64,000 nucleotides of DNA, taken from contig NC_013131.1 in assembly GCF_000024025.1 (NCBI RefSeq), positions 124,001-188,000 on the forward strand, in the 5' to 3' direction. This DNA is from Catenulispora acidiphila DSM 44928 (GTDB lineage: Bacteria > Actinomycetota > Actinomycetes > Streptomycetales > Catenulisporaceae). A program made the position numbers and the translations under genes. Below the pieces are notes generated by a model. The model was not told the origin of the DNA and made no database searches. It saw only the letters and a list, made by a program, of their open reading frames with translations. Of this stretch, positions 7,505 through 16,566 are shown one piece after another. Each line of letters opens with the position of its first letter. The stretch's first letter is position 1.

Positions 7505-8464
7505 ATGGCCGCAACGGCCGCCGCAGCCGCCGCGCCAGCCGCGGCGAAGCCCCGCGCCGGCACCCGCTGGGCGCGCTTCCGGCGGGACAAAGTCCTGCTG
7601 CTGATGATGCTTCCGGGCGTGCTCTACTTCGGCGTCTTCCAGTACCTGGCGCAGCTCGGGAACATCATCGCCTTCAAGGACTACGTGCCCTTCGTCGGCA
7701 TCAAGGACAGCGCCTGGGTTGGCTTCCAGCAGTTCTCGACCCTGTTCGCCGACCCCGACTTCTGGCACGCGGTCCGCAACACCTTCGAGCTGGCCTTGGT
7801 CCAGCTGATGTTCTTCTTCCCGGTGCCGCTGGCGCTGGCGATGTTCCTGTTCAGCCTGACCCGGAACTGGGTCCGCAAGCTGGTGGTCAGCTTCGTCTAC
7901 CTGCCGCACTTCATCTCGTGGGTGGTCGTGGTCGGGCTGTTCGTGCAGGTGCTCGGGCCGTCCGGGATGGTCAACAGCTTCCTGACCCACGACAGCCACC
8001 ACGTCGTGGTCAACGTCTTCCGGGACCCGGCGTGGTTCAAGCCGATGATGCTGATCGAGCTGGTCTGGAAGGACTGCGGCTGGGGCACGATCATCTTCCT
8101 GGCCGCGCTCTACCAGGTCGACGACTCGCTCTACGAGGCGGTCTCGCTCGACGGCGCCGGCTGGGCCCGCCGCACCTGGCACGTCACGCTGCCCTCGATC
8201 CGCCCGGTCCTGGTCCTGCTGCTGATCCTGCGGGTCGGCGACATCCTCTCGGTCGGCTTCGACCAGGTGATGCAGCAGCGCGACACCTTCACGCCGGCCG
8301 CGGCGGAGGTGATCGACACCTACGTCTACAACCACGGCGTCGGCAGCGGCCAGTTCTCCGTCGCGGCGGTCGCCGGCCTGCTCAAGGGCGTGGTGGCGAT
8401 GGTGCTGGTGATCGGCGCCAACAAGGTCGCGCACAAGCTCGGCGAACAGGGGGTCTACCAGTGA
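7505..8464 (+). CDS. Carbohydrate ABC transporter permease, LplB/YteP type
   Basis: This 319-residue inner-membrane protein has about six hydrophobic helices and the permease EAA loop 'EAVSLDGAGWARRTW' near residues 210-225, which contacts the ATPase. Sequence features such as 'LMMLPGVLYFGVFQYLAQLG' and 'FKDYVPFVGIKDSAWVGF' are typical of the LplB/YteP group, which in Bacillus imports oligosaccharides from rhamnogalacturonan. It starts at ATG 7505 after GGGAGGT. Its stop overlaps the next permease (GTGA). No ATPase gene lies in the cluster, so it probably uses a shared MsiK-type ATPase encoded elsewhere, as is common in actinobacteria (inference). Confidence 0.93.
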   Translation: MAATAAAAAAPAAAKPRAGTRWARFRRDKVLLLMMLPGVLYFGVFQYLAQLGNIIAFKDYVPFVGIKDSAWVGFQQFSTLFADPDFWHAVRNTFELALVQLMFFFPVPLALAMFLFSLTRNWVRKLVVSFVYLPHFISWVVVVGLFVQVLGPSGMVNSFLTHDSHHVVVNVFRDPAWFKPMMLIELVWKDCGWGTIIFLAALYQVDDSLYEAVSLDGAGWARRTWHVTLPSIRPVLVLLLILRVGDILSVGFDQVMQQRDTFTPAAAEVIDTYVYNHGVGSGQFSVAAVAGLLKGVVAMVLVIGANKVAHKLGEQGVYQ

Positions 8465-9360
8465 GTGCCGAGAGCCCGAACCTGCGTCCGGCGTGGATGG
8501 GCCGGCCGAAACCGGCGGTCAGCGCGCTCAAGGCGGCCGCGGTCGTGGTCATCCTGGCCCTGATAGCTGTGCCGTTCTGGCTGGTGCTCGCCACGTCGGT
8601 GTCCTCCGACGCCGAGGTGAACGCCAACGGCGGCTGGTCGCTGTGGCCGGACAAGCTGGACTTCTCCGCGTACACCAACGTCTTCCAGGGCGGGACCATC
8701 GGCCACGCGCTGTGGGTCTCGGTCCTGGTGACCGCGCTCGGCACGGCGGCGAGCCTGGCCTCGACCACCTTCCTGGCCTACGCGCTGTCCCGGCCGAACG
8801 TGGTGGCCGGCAAGCCGATCCTGCTGGCCGTCCTGTTCACGTTCCTGTTCCCCGCCGGGATGATCCCGAGCTTCCTGGTGGTCACCGACCTGCACCTGTT
8901 CGACCACCTCGCGGCGCTGTTCGTCCCGGTGATGATCAACGTCTTCAACCTGGTCGTCATGCGCGGCTTCTTCCAGGGCATCCCGGAGGAGCTGTACGAG
9001 GCGGCGCGGCTCGACGGCGCCGGGGATCTCAGGACCCTGTTCCGCATCGTGCTGCCGCTGTCCAAGGCGATCATCGCGGTGGTCGGCCTGTACTACGCCG
9101 TCGGCTACTGGAACGACTACTTCCGGGCGATGCTCTACACCAACGGCGGCTCGCTGAACCCGCTGTCCACGGTGCTGCGCGGCTTCGTCATCGCCGGCAA
9201 CAACCCCAACGCCGAGGCCGGGGTGGACATCACCGGCATCGCCCCGATGAAGGCGATCTCGGCCCTGGTGGTCATCGCGATCGTGCCGATCGCCGCCGCC
9301 TTCCCCTTCCTGCAGCGCTACTTCACCAAGGGCGTCATGACCGGCGCCGTCAAGAGCTAA
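8461..9360 (+). CDS. Carbohydrate ABC transporter permease, YtcP type
   Basis: This 299-residue second permease pairs with the upstream one. It has about six transmembrane helices and the EAA loop 'EELYEAARLDGAGDLRTLF' at about residues 176-195. The segment 'VGYWNDYFRAMLYTNGGSLN' and the tail 'RYFTKGVMTGAVKS' are characteristic of the YtcP/LplC group. The GTG start at 8461 overlaps the previous stop codon by 4 nt, so the two subunits should be made in equal amounts. Together they form the membrane channel of a binding-protein-dependent oligosaccharide importer. Confidence 0.93.
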   Translation: MSAESPNLRPAWMGRPKPAVSALKAAAVVVILALIAVPFWLVLATSVSSDAEVNANGGWSLWPDKLDFSAYTNVFQGGTIGHALWVSVLVTALGTAASLASTTFLAYALSRPNVVAGKPILLAVLFTFLFPAGMIPSFLVVTDLHLFDHLAALFVPVMINVFNLVVMRGFFQGIPEELYEAARLDGAGDLRTLFRIVLPLSKAIIAVVGLYYAVGYWNDYFRAMLYTNGGSLNPLSTVLRGFVIAGNNPNAEAGVDITGIAPMKAISALVVIAIVPIAAAFPFLQRYFTKGVMTGAVKS

Positions 9361-9374
9361 GGAGCCGCACCGTC

Positions 9375-11060
9375 ATGCCCTTCACCAGCACCGCGCAGCA
9401 GATCTCCCGCAGGACCGTCCTGCGTACGACCGGAGCCGCCGCCGTCGCGGCCGTCGCCGTTCCGGCCCTGGCGGCTTGCGGGGGGTCGAAGACCTCCTCC
9501 GGCGCCGCGCAGTCCAACGTCGACAAGAAGCTCATGGCCTGGCCGACCTACACTCCGGCGGCGGGTCTGCACCCTGATATGCCTGGCACCGCGGCAGGCG
9601 TGCAGGACACGTTCCTGCGCTATCCGTCCAACCTGATCCAGTCGGTGCCCGCCAAGCCCGGCGACGGGTCGAAGGTGCGCGCGCTGATCGTCACCTACGG
9701 TACGCAGCCCAAGGGCCCGGACCAGAACCAGCTGTGGAAGGCGGTCAACGACGCCGTCGGCGTGGACCTCGAGCTGACCATGGTCACGGACGCCGACTGG
9801 CAGACCAAGCTCGGCGCCATGATGGCCGCCTCGGATCTGCCGGACATCATCATGCTCGGGCTCTACCAGCTGCCGAACGAGGCGCAGTTCCTGCAGGCCA
9901 AGTGCGAGCCGCTGGGGCAGTACCTGGCCGGGGACGCGGGCGCGAAGGCGTATCCGAACCTGGCCGCGATACCGCCGTACAGCTGGGATTCGGTGGGACG
10001 CGTCGGCGGCGACTTCTATGGGATCCCGATCCACCGGCCGCGTCTGGGGAACTCGTTCTTCGCCGACTCCGACCTGTTCCAGCAGGCCGGGATCTGGAAC
10101 CCGAAGCCGGGCGGGCTGTCGAAGGCGGAGCTGACCGCCGGGCTGATGAAGCTGAACACGCAAGGGCACTTCGCGCTCGGTACCAACAAGGTCGCCTCAT
10201 TCGGTTACCTGACGCACTCCGGGGTGCACGGCACGCCTAACCTGTGGTCGCTCGCCAACGGTCAGTTCACCACCGCGTACGGCACCGACAGCATGAAGCA
10301 GTCGCTGGCGACCATGGCCGATTGGTACGGCAAGGGACTCTACGACCCGGCGGCGCTGACCGTGTCGAGCACGCAGTGCAAGACCGACTTCCAGAACGGT
10401 ACTTACGTCACCACCACCGACGGCTTCGGCGGGTTCGGCGGCTACGCGACCGCCGTCAACGAGAAGTGGAAGGTCGACTTCGTCCGGCCCTTCGACGCCG
10501 GTACCGGCGCCAAGCCGACGCCGTGGCTCACCCCCGGCTACTTCGGCTACACGGTACTGAAGAAGACGACACCGGAGCGCGCCAAGATGCTGCTCGGCGT
10601 GCTGAACTTCCTCGCCGCGCCGTTCGGCTCCAAGGAGTGGGAGCTGATCAACTACGGGCTCGAAGGCGTGCACTTCAACCGGGGTGCGGACGGCGGTCCG
10701 TCGGCGCCGACCGCGTTGGGCAAGATCGAGAACTCGGTGAACGTGCCGGTCAAGTACGTCATGGCCGCTCCGCTGGTGAACTACCTCGCCGGCGAGCCGG
10801 AGGCAGCCAAGCGCTGCTATCAGGCGCAGGTGGACATCGTGCCCATCGGCGTGACAGACCCGAGCCTGGGCGTCCAGTCGGCGACCCGGAACAAGCAGTG
10901 GCCGACGCTCTTGCAGCAGATCCAGGACGGGATGAACCAGATCATCACCGGGAAGGCGCAGCTCTCGTCCTGGGACGACGTCATCAAGAAGTGGAAGAGC
11001 AGCGGCGGGGACCAGATCGCCGCCGAACTCGGCGCCGAGTACGCCAAGACTCACGGTTGA
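9375..11060 (+). CDS. Extracellular solute-binding lipoprotein of the sugar ABC transporter
   Basis: This 561-residue protein has a twin-arginine style leader ('SRRTVLRTTG') with lipobox 'LAAC' (Cys35), so it is exported, probably by Tat, and lipid-anchored. The mature part matches family 1 extracellular binding proteins of the LplA/YtcQ group: 'ALIVTYGTQPKGPDQNQLW' early and 'MAASDLPDIIMLG' in the ligand-binding lobe. It is longer than most sugar-binding proteins (about 420 residues), as usual for LplA-like proteins that take large oligosaccharides. An AAGGAG site precedes ATG 9375, 14 nt after the permease stop, so it belongs to the same operon. Confidence 0.92.
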   Translation: MPFTSTAQQISRRTVLRTTGAAAVAAVAVPALAACGGSKTSSGAAQSNVDKKLMAWPTYTPAAGLHPDMPGTAAGVQDTFLRYPSNLIQSVPAKPGDGSKVRALIVTYGTQPKGPDQNQLWKAVNDAVGVDLELTMVTDADWQTKLGAMMAASDLPDIIMLGLYQLPNEAQFLQAKCEPLGQYLAGDAGAKAYPNLAAIPPYSWDSVGRVGGDFYGIPIHRPRLGNSFFADSDLFQQAGIWNPKPGGLSKAELTAGLMKLNTQGHFALGTNKVASFGYLTHSGVHGTPNLWSLANGQFTTAYGTDSMKQSLATMADWYGKGLYDPAALTVSSTQCKTDFQNGTYVTTTDGFGGFGGYATAVNEKWKVDFVRPFDAGTGAKPTPWLTPGYFGYTVLKKTTPERAKMLLGVLNFLAAPFGSKEWELINYGLEGVHFNRGADGGPSAPTALGKIENSVNVPVKYVMAAPLVNYLAGEPEAAKRCYQAQVDIVPIGVTDPSLGVQSATRNKQWPTLLQQIQDGMNQIITGKAQLSSWDDVIKKWKSSGGDQIAAELGAEYAKTHG

Positions 11061-11107
11061 TCCCCGTTAATAGATAGACACCCCCGAGACTGAGGCATGA
11101 TCGGCGC

Positions 11108-12808
11108 ATGAGCTACCTGGCCGCCCTGGAAGACGAGGTCCGCGACGTCGTGGCGAGGGCGGCCGGATCCGCCGCGCCCGAGCTGACCTACACGCTGTAT
11201 CGGCAGTTCGGCGACACCGGACACCGTTTCAGCTACGAGCATCCCTATTTCGAGCGGCGCGGGCGGCTGGTCGCAGCCGGTGCGGCCGCGATCTTCGACC
11301 TGCGGACAGACAGCGCCGTGAGCCCGGAGGTGCTCGCCGTTCTCGCCGACGAGCTGTGGCGAATCTGCGACGAGCACACCTGGGCCCTGCCCGCGCACGA
11401 GCAGTACGCGCGGGACGGGGACATGCGGCGCAACGTCGACCTGTTCGCGGCCGAGACCGCGCACACCGTCGCCGACTTGATCGAGCGCTTCGGCAAGCAG
11501 CTGCCCGAAGACGTGATCATGCGCTGCCGCGAGGAGTTGCTGGACCGGGTCTTCATCCCGTTCGCCGATGACCAGCGGCCGATGGCGTTCGAGAAGATGA
11601 CCAACAACTGGCTCGCCGTGGTCGCCGGCGGCGTCGGAATGGCAGCGCTGGCCTTCTTCCCCGACGATGCCAAGCGACTGGCGATGATCCTCAAGCGCGC
11701 GCAGAAGTCTTTGCGCCGCTTCATTGAGTACTACCCCGCCGACGGCGGTTGCTCGGAGGGCATGGACTACTGGGTCTACGGCTTCGGGTACTTCGCCTAC
11801 TTCGCCGAGGCCTGGAGGGAGCGAGGCGGCCCGGATCTGTTGCTGGACACCAAAATCCGCGAGATCGCCGCCTTCCCAGCCCGAGTCGGATTCGGCGACG
11901 GACGCTTCCCCAGCTTCTCCGACGGTTCGGAGACCGCGACGATCCCGACCGGATTGATGGCGCGGCTCGTCGAGCGGCTCGGCGTGCCGGTGCCGCGCAT
12001 CGAGACGGTTCCGACCTTTGCGTCAGACTTCTGCCATCGCTGGCCGCACCTCTCCAAGAACATCGAGTGGACGACGGAGCGCGTGCTGAATCGCGCGGCC
12101 AGCCCGGGTGTTTCGTACCTGCCGGATCTGGCGTGGGTCGTCGATTGCGGCGGCGAGGCGGAGTTCGCGGCCAAGGGCGGGCACAACGACGAGTTCCACA
12201 ACCATCTGGACGTCGGCCAGTTCATCTTGCGTGCGCACAGCGAGACGTTCCTCGCCGATCTCGGTGCGGGCGAATACACCGCCGACTACTTCGGGACCAA
12301 GCGGTATCAGCACGTTCATACCGCAGCCGAGGGGCACTCGCTCCCGGTGATCGACGGCCGCGGGCAGTTGCCGGGCGCCCAGCACGCCGCGAAGGTCGAG
12401 CGGTTCGCCGAGACCGGGCAGGGCGCGATCCTCACACTGGACATGACCTCGGCCTACGAGGTCCCCGGGCTGCTCGCTCTCGGACGCCGCTTCACCTGGC
12501 AGCGGCACGGCAGCCTGGTCGTCGTGGACCGGGTCGAGACCGACCGTCCGATGCCCTTCGAAGAGCTCTACATCAGCCGGATCCGACCCGTGCTCGAGGC
12601 CGATCGCGTGGTGTGGGAAGGCGAAGCGGCGCGCTGTGTACTTACCTGGCAGGAAACCCTGGCGATGACCCCGGAACTGGAGACCATCGAGACGACCGGT
12701 CACCGCGGGGAGCTGGAAAGCGTTTTCCGAGTTCGGCTACGATGCATGATCGAGGCTGGTGCCAGCCGGCTGGAGTCCGTGTTCACCGTCGAGCGCAAGG
12801 AGCGTTGA
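11108..12808 (+). CDS. Heparinase II/III-like polysaccharide lyase family protein, no signal peptide
   Basis: This 566-residue protein has the alginate-lyase/heparinase layout: an N-terminal (alpha/alpha) toroid to about residue 320, with 'MTNNWLAVVAGG' (about 163-174) and 'GGCSEGMDYWVYGFGYF' (about 214-230), then a C-terminal beta-sandwich starting near 'WVVDCGGEAEFAAKGGHNDE'. The signature 'GGHNDEFHNHLDVGQF' (about 357-372) matches the conserved heparinase II/III metal/active-site segment. Such enzymes cleave uronate-containing polysaccharides by beta-elimination. There is no signal peptide, so it would act in the cytoplasm on imported oligosaccharides. The start ATG 11108 has only a weak ribosome site; a 4-codon ATG frame lies just before it at 11098. 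It overlaps the next gene by one base (TGATG). Confidence 0.88.
   Translation: MSYLAALEDEVRDVVARAAGSAAPELTYTLYRQFGDTGHRFSYEHPYFERRGRLVAAGAAAIFDLRTDSAVSPEVLAVLADELWRICDEHTWALPAHEQYARDGDMRRNVDLFAAETAHTVADLIERFGKQLPEDVIMRCREELLDRVFIPFADDQRPMAFEKMTNNWLAVVAGGVGMAALAFFPDDAKRLAMILKRAQKSLRRFIEYYPADGGCSEGMDYWVYGFGYFAYFAEAWRERGGPDLLLDTKIREIAAFPARVGFGDGRFPSFSDGSETATIPTGLMARLVERLGVPVPRIETVPTFASDFCHRWPHLSKNIEWTTERVLNRAASPGVSYLPDLAWVVDCGGEAEFAAKGGHNDEFHNHLDVGQFILRAHSETFLADLGAGEYTADYFGTKRYQHVHTAAEGHSLPVIDGRGQLPGAQHAAKVERFAETGQGAILTLDMTSAYEVPGLLALGRRFTWQRHGSLVVVDRVETDRPMPFEELYISRIRPVLEADRVVWEGEAARCVLTWQETLAMTPELETIETTGHRGELESVFRVRLRCMIEAGASRLESVFTVERKER
12715..12728. promoter_or_regulatory. LacI-type operator-like palindrome inside the heparinase gene
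   Basis: GGAAAGCGTTTTCC is a near-perfect 14-bp palindrome (6 of 7 pairs) with the central CG of LacI-family operators. It differs at one base from the perfect GGAAAGCGCTTTCC found at 25407-25420. It sits in the last codons of the heparinase-like gene, 80 bp before the DUF2264 start, where it could act as a roadblock or regulate an internal promoter. Confidence 0.45.
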
Positions 12809-14706
12809 TGGCCGGCGCGTTGGATGTCCCCGAGGACCGGCGGGCTTCGCCGTACACCGGCTGGACGCGCGAGCACTGGCTCGCGCAGGCCGATCACCTG
12901 CTCGATTCGGTGAAACCGTTCGCCTCCCCCAGTTCCGCGCGCTTCGAGCTGCCGGGGCGTCCCAGCGTCTCGGGTTTCGACTCGGACGCCTTGGAGGGCT
13001 TCGCGCGCACCTTCCTGCTCGCGGCGTGGCGGATCGTCGCCGACCAGGGTCGGGGACCGGTCGCCGAGGATCTGATCGCGCGGTACTCGTCGGGGCTGGC
13101 CGCCGGTGCGGACGCCGCGCATCCCGAGGCCTGGCCACGGATTCCGCAGGGACGGCCGGGGCAGCCGATGGTGGAGGCGGCGTCGATCGCGCTGGGTCTG
13201 CACTACACGCGCGAATGGCTGTGGGACAAGCTGGACACGCGCGCTCAAGGGCTTGTCGCCGACTGGCTCGGCGAGTTCGTCGGCAATCCGACGTGGCCGA
13301 ACAACTGGATGCTGTTCCAGACGGTCACCGAGGAGTTCCTGTCGTCGATCGGCGCCGAATATGAGGAGTCTGAGATCCTGCGGGGTCTGGACGCCACCGA
13401 GGAGTGGTACGTCGGCGACGGCTGGTACACCGACGGCGCCGGGCGCAACTTTGACTACTACATCGGCTGGGCGATGCACCTGTATCCGCTGGTGTGGACG
13501 CAGATGGCCGAGGGTGGGGCGCGCAATGACCGCGCACTCGCGGCGCGCGAGGTGTACCGGGACCGGCTGCGGCAGTTCCTGGAGCGCTACTTCGACTTCT
13601 TCGGCGCCGACGGCGCGCCGATCCACCAGGGTCGGTCGCTGACCTACCGATTCGCGGCGGCCGCGCCGATCTGGGTCGGGGAGATGTTCGACTGTTCCCC
13701 TTACGGCGCAGGGCTTTCGCGGCGTGCGGCCAGCGGCGTGATGAAGCACTTCGCCGAGCACGGCGCCCCCGATGAGCGCGGGTTGCTGACGCTGGGATGG
13801 CATGAGCCGTTCCTGCCGATGGTGCAGAACTATTCGGGCCCTGCTTCGCCGTACTGGGCGTCGAAGGGGTTCATCGGACTGATGCTTCCGGCTGACCACA
13901 GGGTGTGGACGGCGCCGGAGTCGCCGCTGCCGGTGGAGGTCGCGGACTTCGAGACCGCGATCGGCCCGGTCGGCTGGTCGCTGAGCGGGACGAAGCGCGA
14001 CGGCGTGGTCCGGCTGCTGAACCACGGCAGCGACAAGGCACGCCACCACACGACGCCGCTCGCCGAGTACACCGACGCCTTCTACTCGCCGCTGGCGTTC
14101 TCGACGGTGACCGCGCCGGACACCGAAGCCGAGGCGTGGGCCAAGCGCGTCGGCAACCACGTCGCGCTGATCGCGCCGGACGGCCGGGTTACCTCGCGCG
14201 CCGTGATCGAGCCGATCGGGGCGGCAGCCGAGTGGGGCGCGTCGCGGCACGTCCCGGGCTTCGAGGAGGAGCCGGGCGGTACGGTCCGCGGGGTCGAGGG
14301 CGCGGAGATCGAGACTCAGACCTTTGTCAAAGAAGGCGCCGAGATCCGGGTCCACCGCGTGACGGCGCCTGCCGGCTGGACCGTGCGCGAGGGCGGTTAT
14401 CCCGTCGCCGGTCCTGAGCAGGTGCTGCGTGGTGAGAACGAGAAGCTGCCCGGTGCGTTCGCGATCAACGACCTCGGGGTGATGTCTCGGATCGAGAGCC
14501 TTGGCGGTTGGACGTCGGCCGGTGTCGAGAGCGAGTTGGGCGCCAACGCGCTGGGAGCGTTCTCGGGGACGCCGTATCTGATGGCAGAGCATCCTGGCGG
14601 GACGGTGTTCTACCGGTCGAAGGTCATGGTGTATCGGCTCCCTGATGAAGGCGTCGATGAAGGTGCCGATGAGAGTGTCGACGAGGGAGGCGAAGTCGCC
14701 GAATGA
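12808..14706 (+). CDS. DUF2264 domain-containing protein
   Basis: This 632-residue cytoplasmic protein matches DUF2264: 'WTREHWLAQADHLLDSVKPF' at the start, 'NPTWPNNWMLFQTVTEEFL', 'GWYTDGAGRNFDYYIGWAMH', 'IHQGRSLTYRFAAAAPIW' and 'WASKGFIGLMLPADHRVW'. These motifs suggest an (alpha/alpha) toroid of glycosidase type with a C-terminal beta-rich domain. I recall the family being associated with glucuronidase activity, but that needs checking. An AAGGAG site (12797-12802) lies in the end of the heparinase gene and the start overlaps its stop by one base. The last 20 or so residues are acidic DEG repeats encoded by about 12-bp tandem units, absent from the core family. Confidence 0.85.
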   Translation: MAGALDVPEDRRASPYTGWTREHWLAQADHLLDSVKPFASPSSARFELPGRPSVSGFDSDALEGFARTFLLAAWRIVADQGRGPVAEDLIARYSSGLAAGADAAHPEAWPRIPQGRPGQPMVEAASIALGLHYTREWLWDKLDTRAQGLVADWLGEFVGNPTWPNNWMLFQTVTEEFLSSIGAEYEESEILRGLDATEEWYVGDGWYTDGAGRNFDYYIGWAMHLYPLVWTQMAEGGARNDRALAAREVYRDRLRQFLERYFDFFGADGAPIHQGRSLTYRFAAAAPIWVGEMFDCSPYGAGLSRRAASGVMKHFAEHGAPDERGLLTLGWHEPFLPMVQNYSGPASPYWASKGFIGLMLPADHRVWTAPESPLPVEVADFETAIGPVGWSLSGTKRDGVVRLLNHGSDKARHHTTPLAEYTDAFYSPLAFSTVTAPDTEAEAWAKRVGNHVALIAPDGRVTSRAVIEPIGAAAEWGASRHVPGFEEEPGGTVRGVEGAEIETQTFVKEGAEIRVHRVTAPAGWTVREGGYPVAGPEQVLRGENEKLPGAFAINDLGVMSRIESLGGWTSAGVESELGANALGAFSGTPYLMAEHPGGTVFYRSKVMVYRLPDEGVDEGADESVDEGGEVAE

Positions 14707-15476
14707 GCTGGCCGCTGGCGTTTTCGACGTTGGGCTGTTCCGGGTTGCCGTTGGCGGACGTCGTGGAGTTGGCGCGGTCCACCGGCTGGCTCGGGTTGGA
14801 GTTGCGGGCAGCTGATGACGAGCCTGTGCACGTCGGGCTGTCGCCGGAGGAGCGGGTAGCTGCGCGGGCATTGCTGGAGTCCGGCGGCGTCACGGTGTTG
14901 GCGGTCGCGTCGTATGTCAAAGTGGCTCGCGGGGAGATCGGCGACGACGAGTGCGTCGCGGACGCTTTGGCACATGCCGATCTCGCACGGGATCTCGGGG
15001 CACCTTTCGTGCGCGTTTTCCCTGGTGCGGAGGAGCCTGGTGCCGACGCGGACGCGCGTGCGGTGCGTCGGCTGAACGCGATCGCGGAGCGGTTGCCCGA
15101 GGGCGTCGCAGTCCTCTTGGAAACTCACGACAGTCATCCACAGGGTGTGGATATCGCTCGGGTACTGTCTCAGGTCTCTGGTGATGTCGGGACGATCTGG
15201 GATGTCATGCATCCGTGGCGGACCGGCGAGCCGATCTCCGTCACGAAGGACGTGCTGGCGCCGTATTTGCGGCATGTGCAGGTGAAGGACGTGCTCTCGC
15301 CGACCGAGCGGACGCCGTTGCCGCTCGGCGACGGCACGATTCCGCTGGCTGAGTTCTACGCCGCGTTGCGCGAGTTGGGATATCAGGGCTGGATGTCGCT
15401 GGAGTGGGAGTCGAAGTGGCATCCCGAGGCTGTGCCTCTGGCTGACGCTTTGAAGGTGAAGCCAGACTTCGCTTGA
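14703..15476 (+). CDS. Sugar phosphate isomerase/epimerase-like TIM-barrel protein
   Basis: This 257-residue protein has the AP-endonuclease-2/xylose-isomerase-like TIM barrel: 'FSTLGCSGLPLADVVELA', 'GLELRAADDEPVHVGL', 'VAVLLETHDSHPQG' (Glu metal ligand), 'GTIWDVMHPWRTGE' (Asp-x-x-His), 'VQVKDVLSPTE' and 'GWMSLEWESKW' (final Glu). Members use a divalent metal to isomerise or epimerise sugars, or to dehydrate inosose. The ATG overlaps the DUF2264 stop by 4 nt, making this the last gene of the import/catabolic operon. It converges on the LacI gene, with a 7-bp gap and no terminator hairpin. Confidence 0.87.
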   Translation: MSWPLAFSTLGCSGLPLADVVELARSTGWLGLELRAADDEPVHVGLSPEERVAARALLESGGVTVLAVASYVKVARGEIGDDECVADALAHADLARDLGAPFVRVFPGAEEPGADADARAVRRLNAIAERLPEGVAVLLETHDSHPQGVDIARVLSQVSGDVGTIWDVMHPWRTGEPISVTKDVLAPYLRHVQVKDVLSPTERTPLPLGDGTIPLAEFYAALRELGYQGWMSLEWESKWHPEAVPLADALKVKPDFA

Positions 15477-15483
15477 GCCCGGC

Positions 15484-16566
15484 TCACCGGTTGATGAGCG
15501 GTCGCACCGAATCCCGCATCACGATATGGGTGCCCAGCACGACGTGCTGATTCGGGGCGGCGGCTTCGTCGCGGTGCAGGGCGAGGCGGACGGCTTCGCG
15601 GCCGAGTTCCATGTGCGGGATCGAGACGGTGGTCAGCGCTGGATAGAGGTCCTGCGCTTCTTGTTCGTCGTTGTATCCGATCACTGATACCTGGTCCGGG
15701 ACGGAGACGCCGGACTCGCGCAGTGCGACGAGGGTGCGGGCGGCGATGTGGTCGTCCCAGGCGAACACCGCGGTGAAGTCCGGCGGTCCGGCGGCCAGCC
15801 GCTTCTTGAGTTCGGCGTAGGCGAACGGCGGGAGCTGGTTGCCGACGATGACCAGGGCCGGGTCCGCCTCGATCCCGTAGGCCTGGATGGCGCGGCGGTA
15901 TCCGTCGAGGCGGTCGCGGGTGGTGGTGTTGGCCTCGTCGCCGCCGATGAACAGGATCCTGCGATGCCCTTGGGACAGCAGGTGGCTGGTCGCGGCGAAC
16001 GCGCCGCCGGCGTTGTCGTACTCCACGACCGTGACCGGCAGGTTTTCGCCGGGTGAGGGGCGCCCGCAGATCACGAGGCGCGAGCCGGCGCTGTCCAGCA
16101 GGCGGGCCAGGCGCGCCATGTGGTCGCGGTATTCGGGGGAGTCGACGACGCCGCCGACCAGGACGACCGCGTCGACGTTCTGCTCGCGCAGCGTCTCGAC
16201 GAGCTTCACCTCGCGCTCCGGGTCGCCACCGGTGGTGCTCACCATGCAGAGCCGGTCCTCGGCCATCGCCTGCTGCTCCACGCCGGAGGCGACGCGGTTG
16301 TAGAAGGGCGAGGTCAGGTTGGACAGCAGGACCGCGATCATCTTGGAGCGGTTGCCGGCCAGGGCGCGGGCGTGGGCGTTGACGACGTAGTCCAGCTCGC
16401 GGACGGCGCGCAGGACTTTGGTGCGGGTGGCGGACGCGACCGGGTAGTTGCCGGTGAGGACCCGGGACACGGTCGCGACGGAGACCCCGGCTCGGCTCGC
16501 CACGTCGCGGATCGTCGCCGCGCGGGGGGTGGTCGAGTCGCGGTCGGCTTCAGGTCGTCTCGGCAC
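15484..16566 (-). CDS. LacI-family transcriptional regulator
   Basis: This 360-residue protein has the LacI helix-turn-helix 'TIRDVASRAGVSVATVSRVL' (about residues 18-37) with a hinge helix ('NAHARALAGNRSKMI'), then a periplasmic-binding-protein effector domain ('FVAVFAWDD'-type segment 'FTAVFAWDDHIAARTLVAL' and 'VSVIGYNDEQEAQDLYPAL'). It probably represses the adjacent sugar operon until an inducer sugar binds. The GTG start at 16566 has no Shine-Dalgarno; only 40 bp separate it from the upstream gene, and these contain an operator-like palindrome, suggesting autoregulation. Its target assignment is inference from position. Confidence 0.92.
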   Translation of the reverse strand: MPRRPEADRDSTTPRAATIRDVASRAGVSVATVSRVLTGNYPVASATRTKVLRAVRELDYVVNAHARALAGNRSKMIAVLLSNLTSPFYNRVASGVEQQAMAEDRLCMVSTTGGDPEREVKLVETLREQNVDAVVLVGGVVDSPEYRDHMARLARLLDSAGSRLVICGRPSPGENLPVTVVEYDNAGGAFAATSHLLSQGHRRILFIGGDEANTTTRDRLDGYRRAIQAYGIEADPALVIVGNQLPPFAYAELKKRLAAGPPDFTAVFAWDDHIAARTLVALRESGVSVPDQVSVIGYNDEQEAQDLYPALTTVSIPHMELGREAVRLALHRDEAAAPNQHVVLGTHIVMRDSVRPLINR

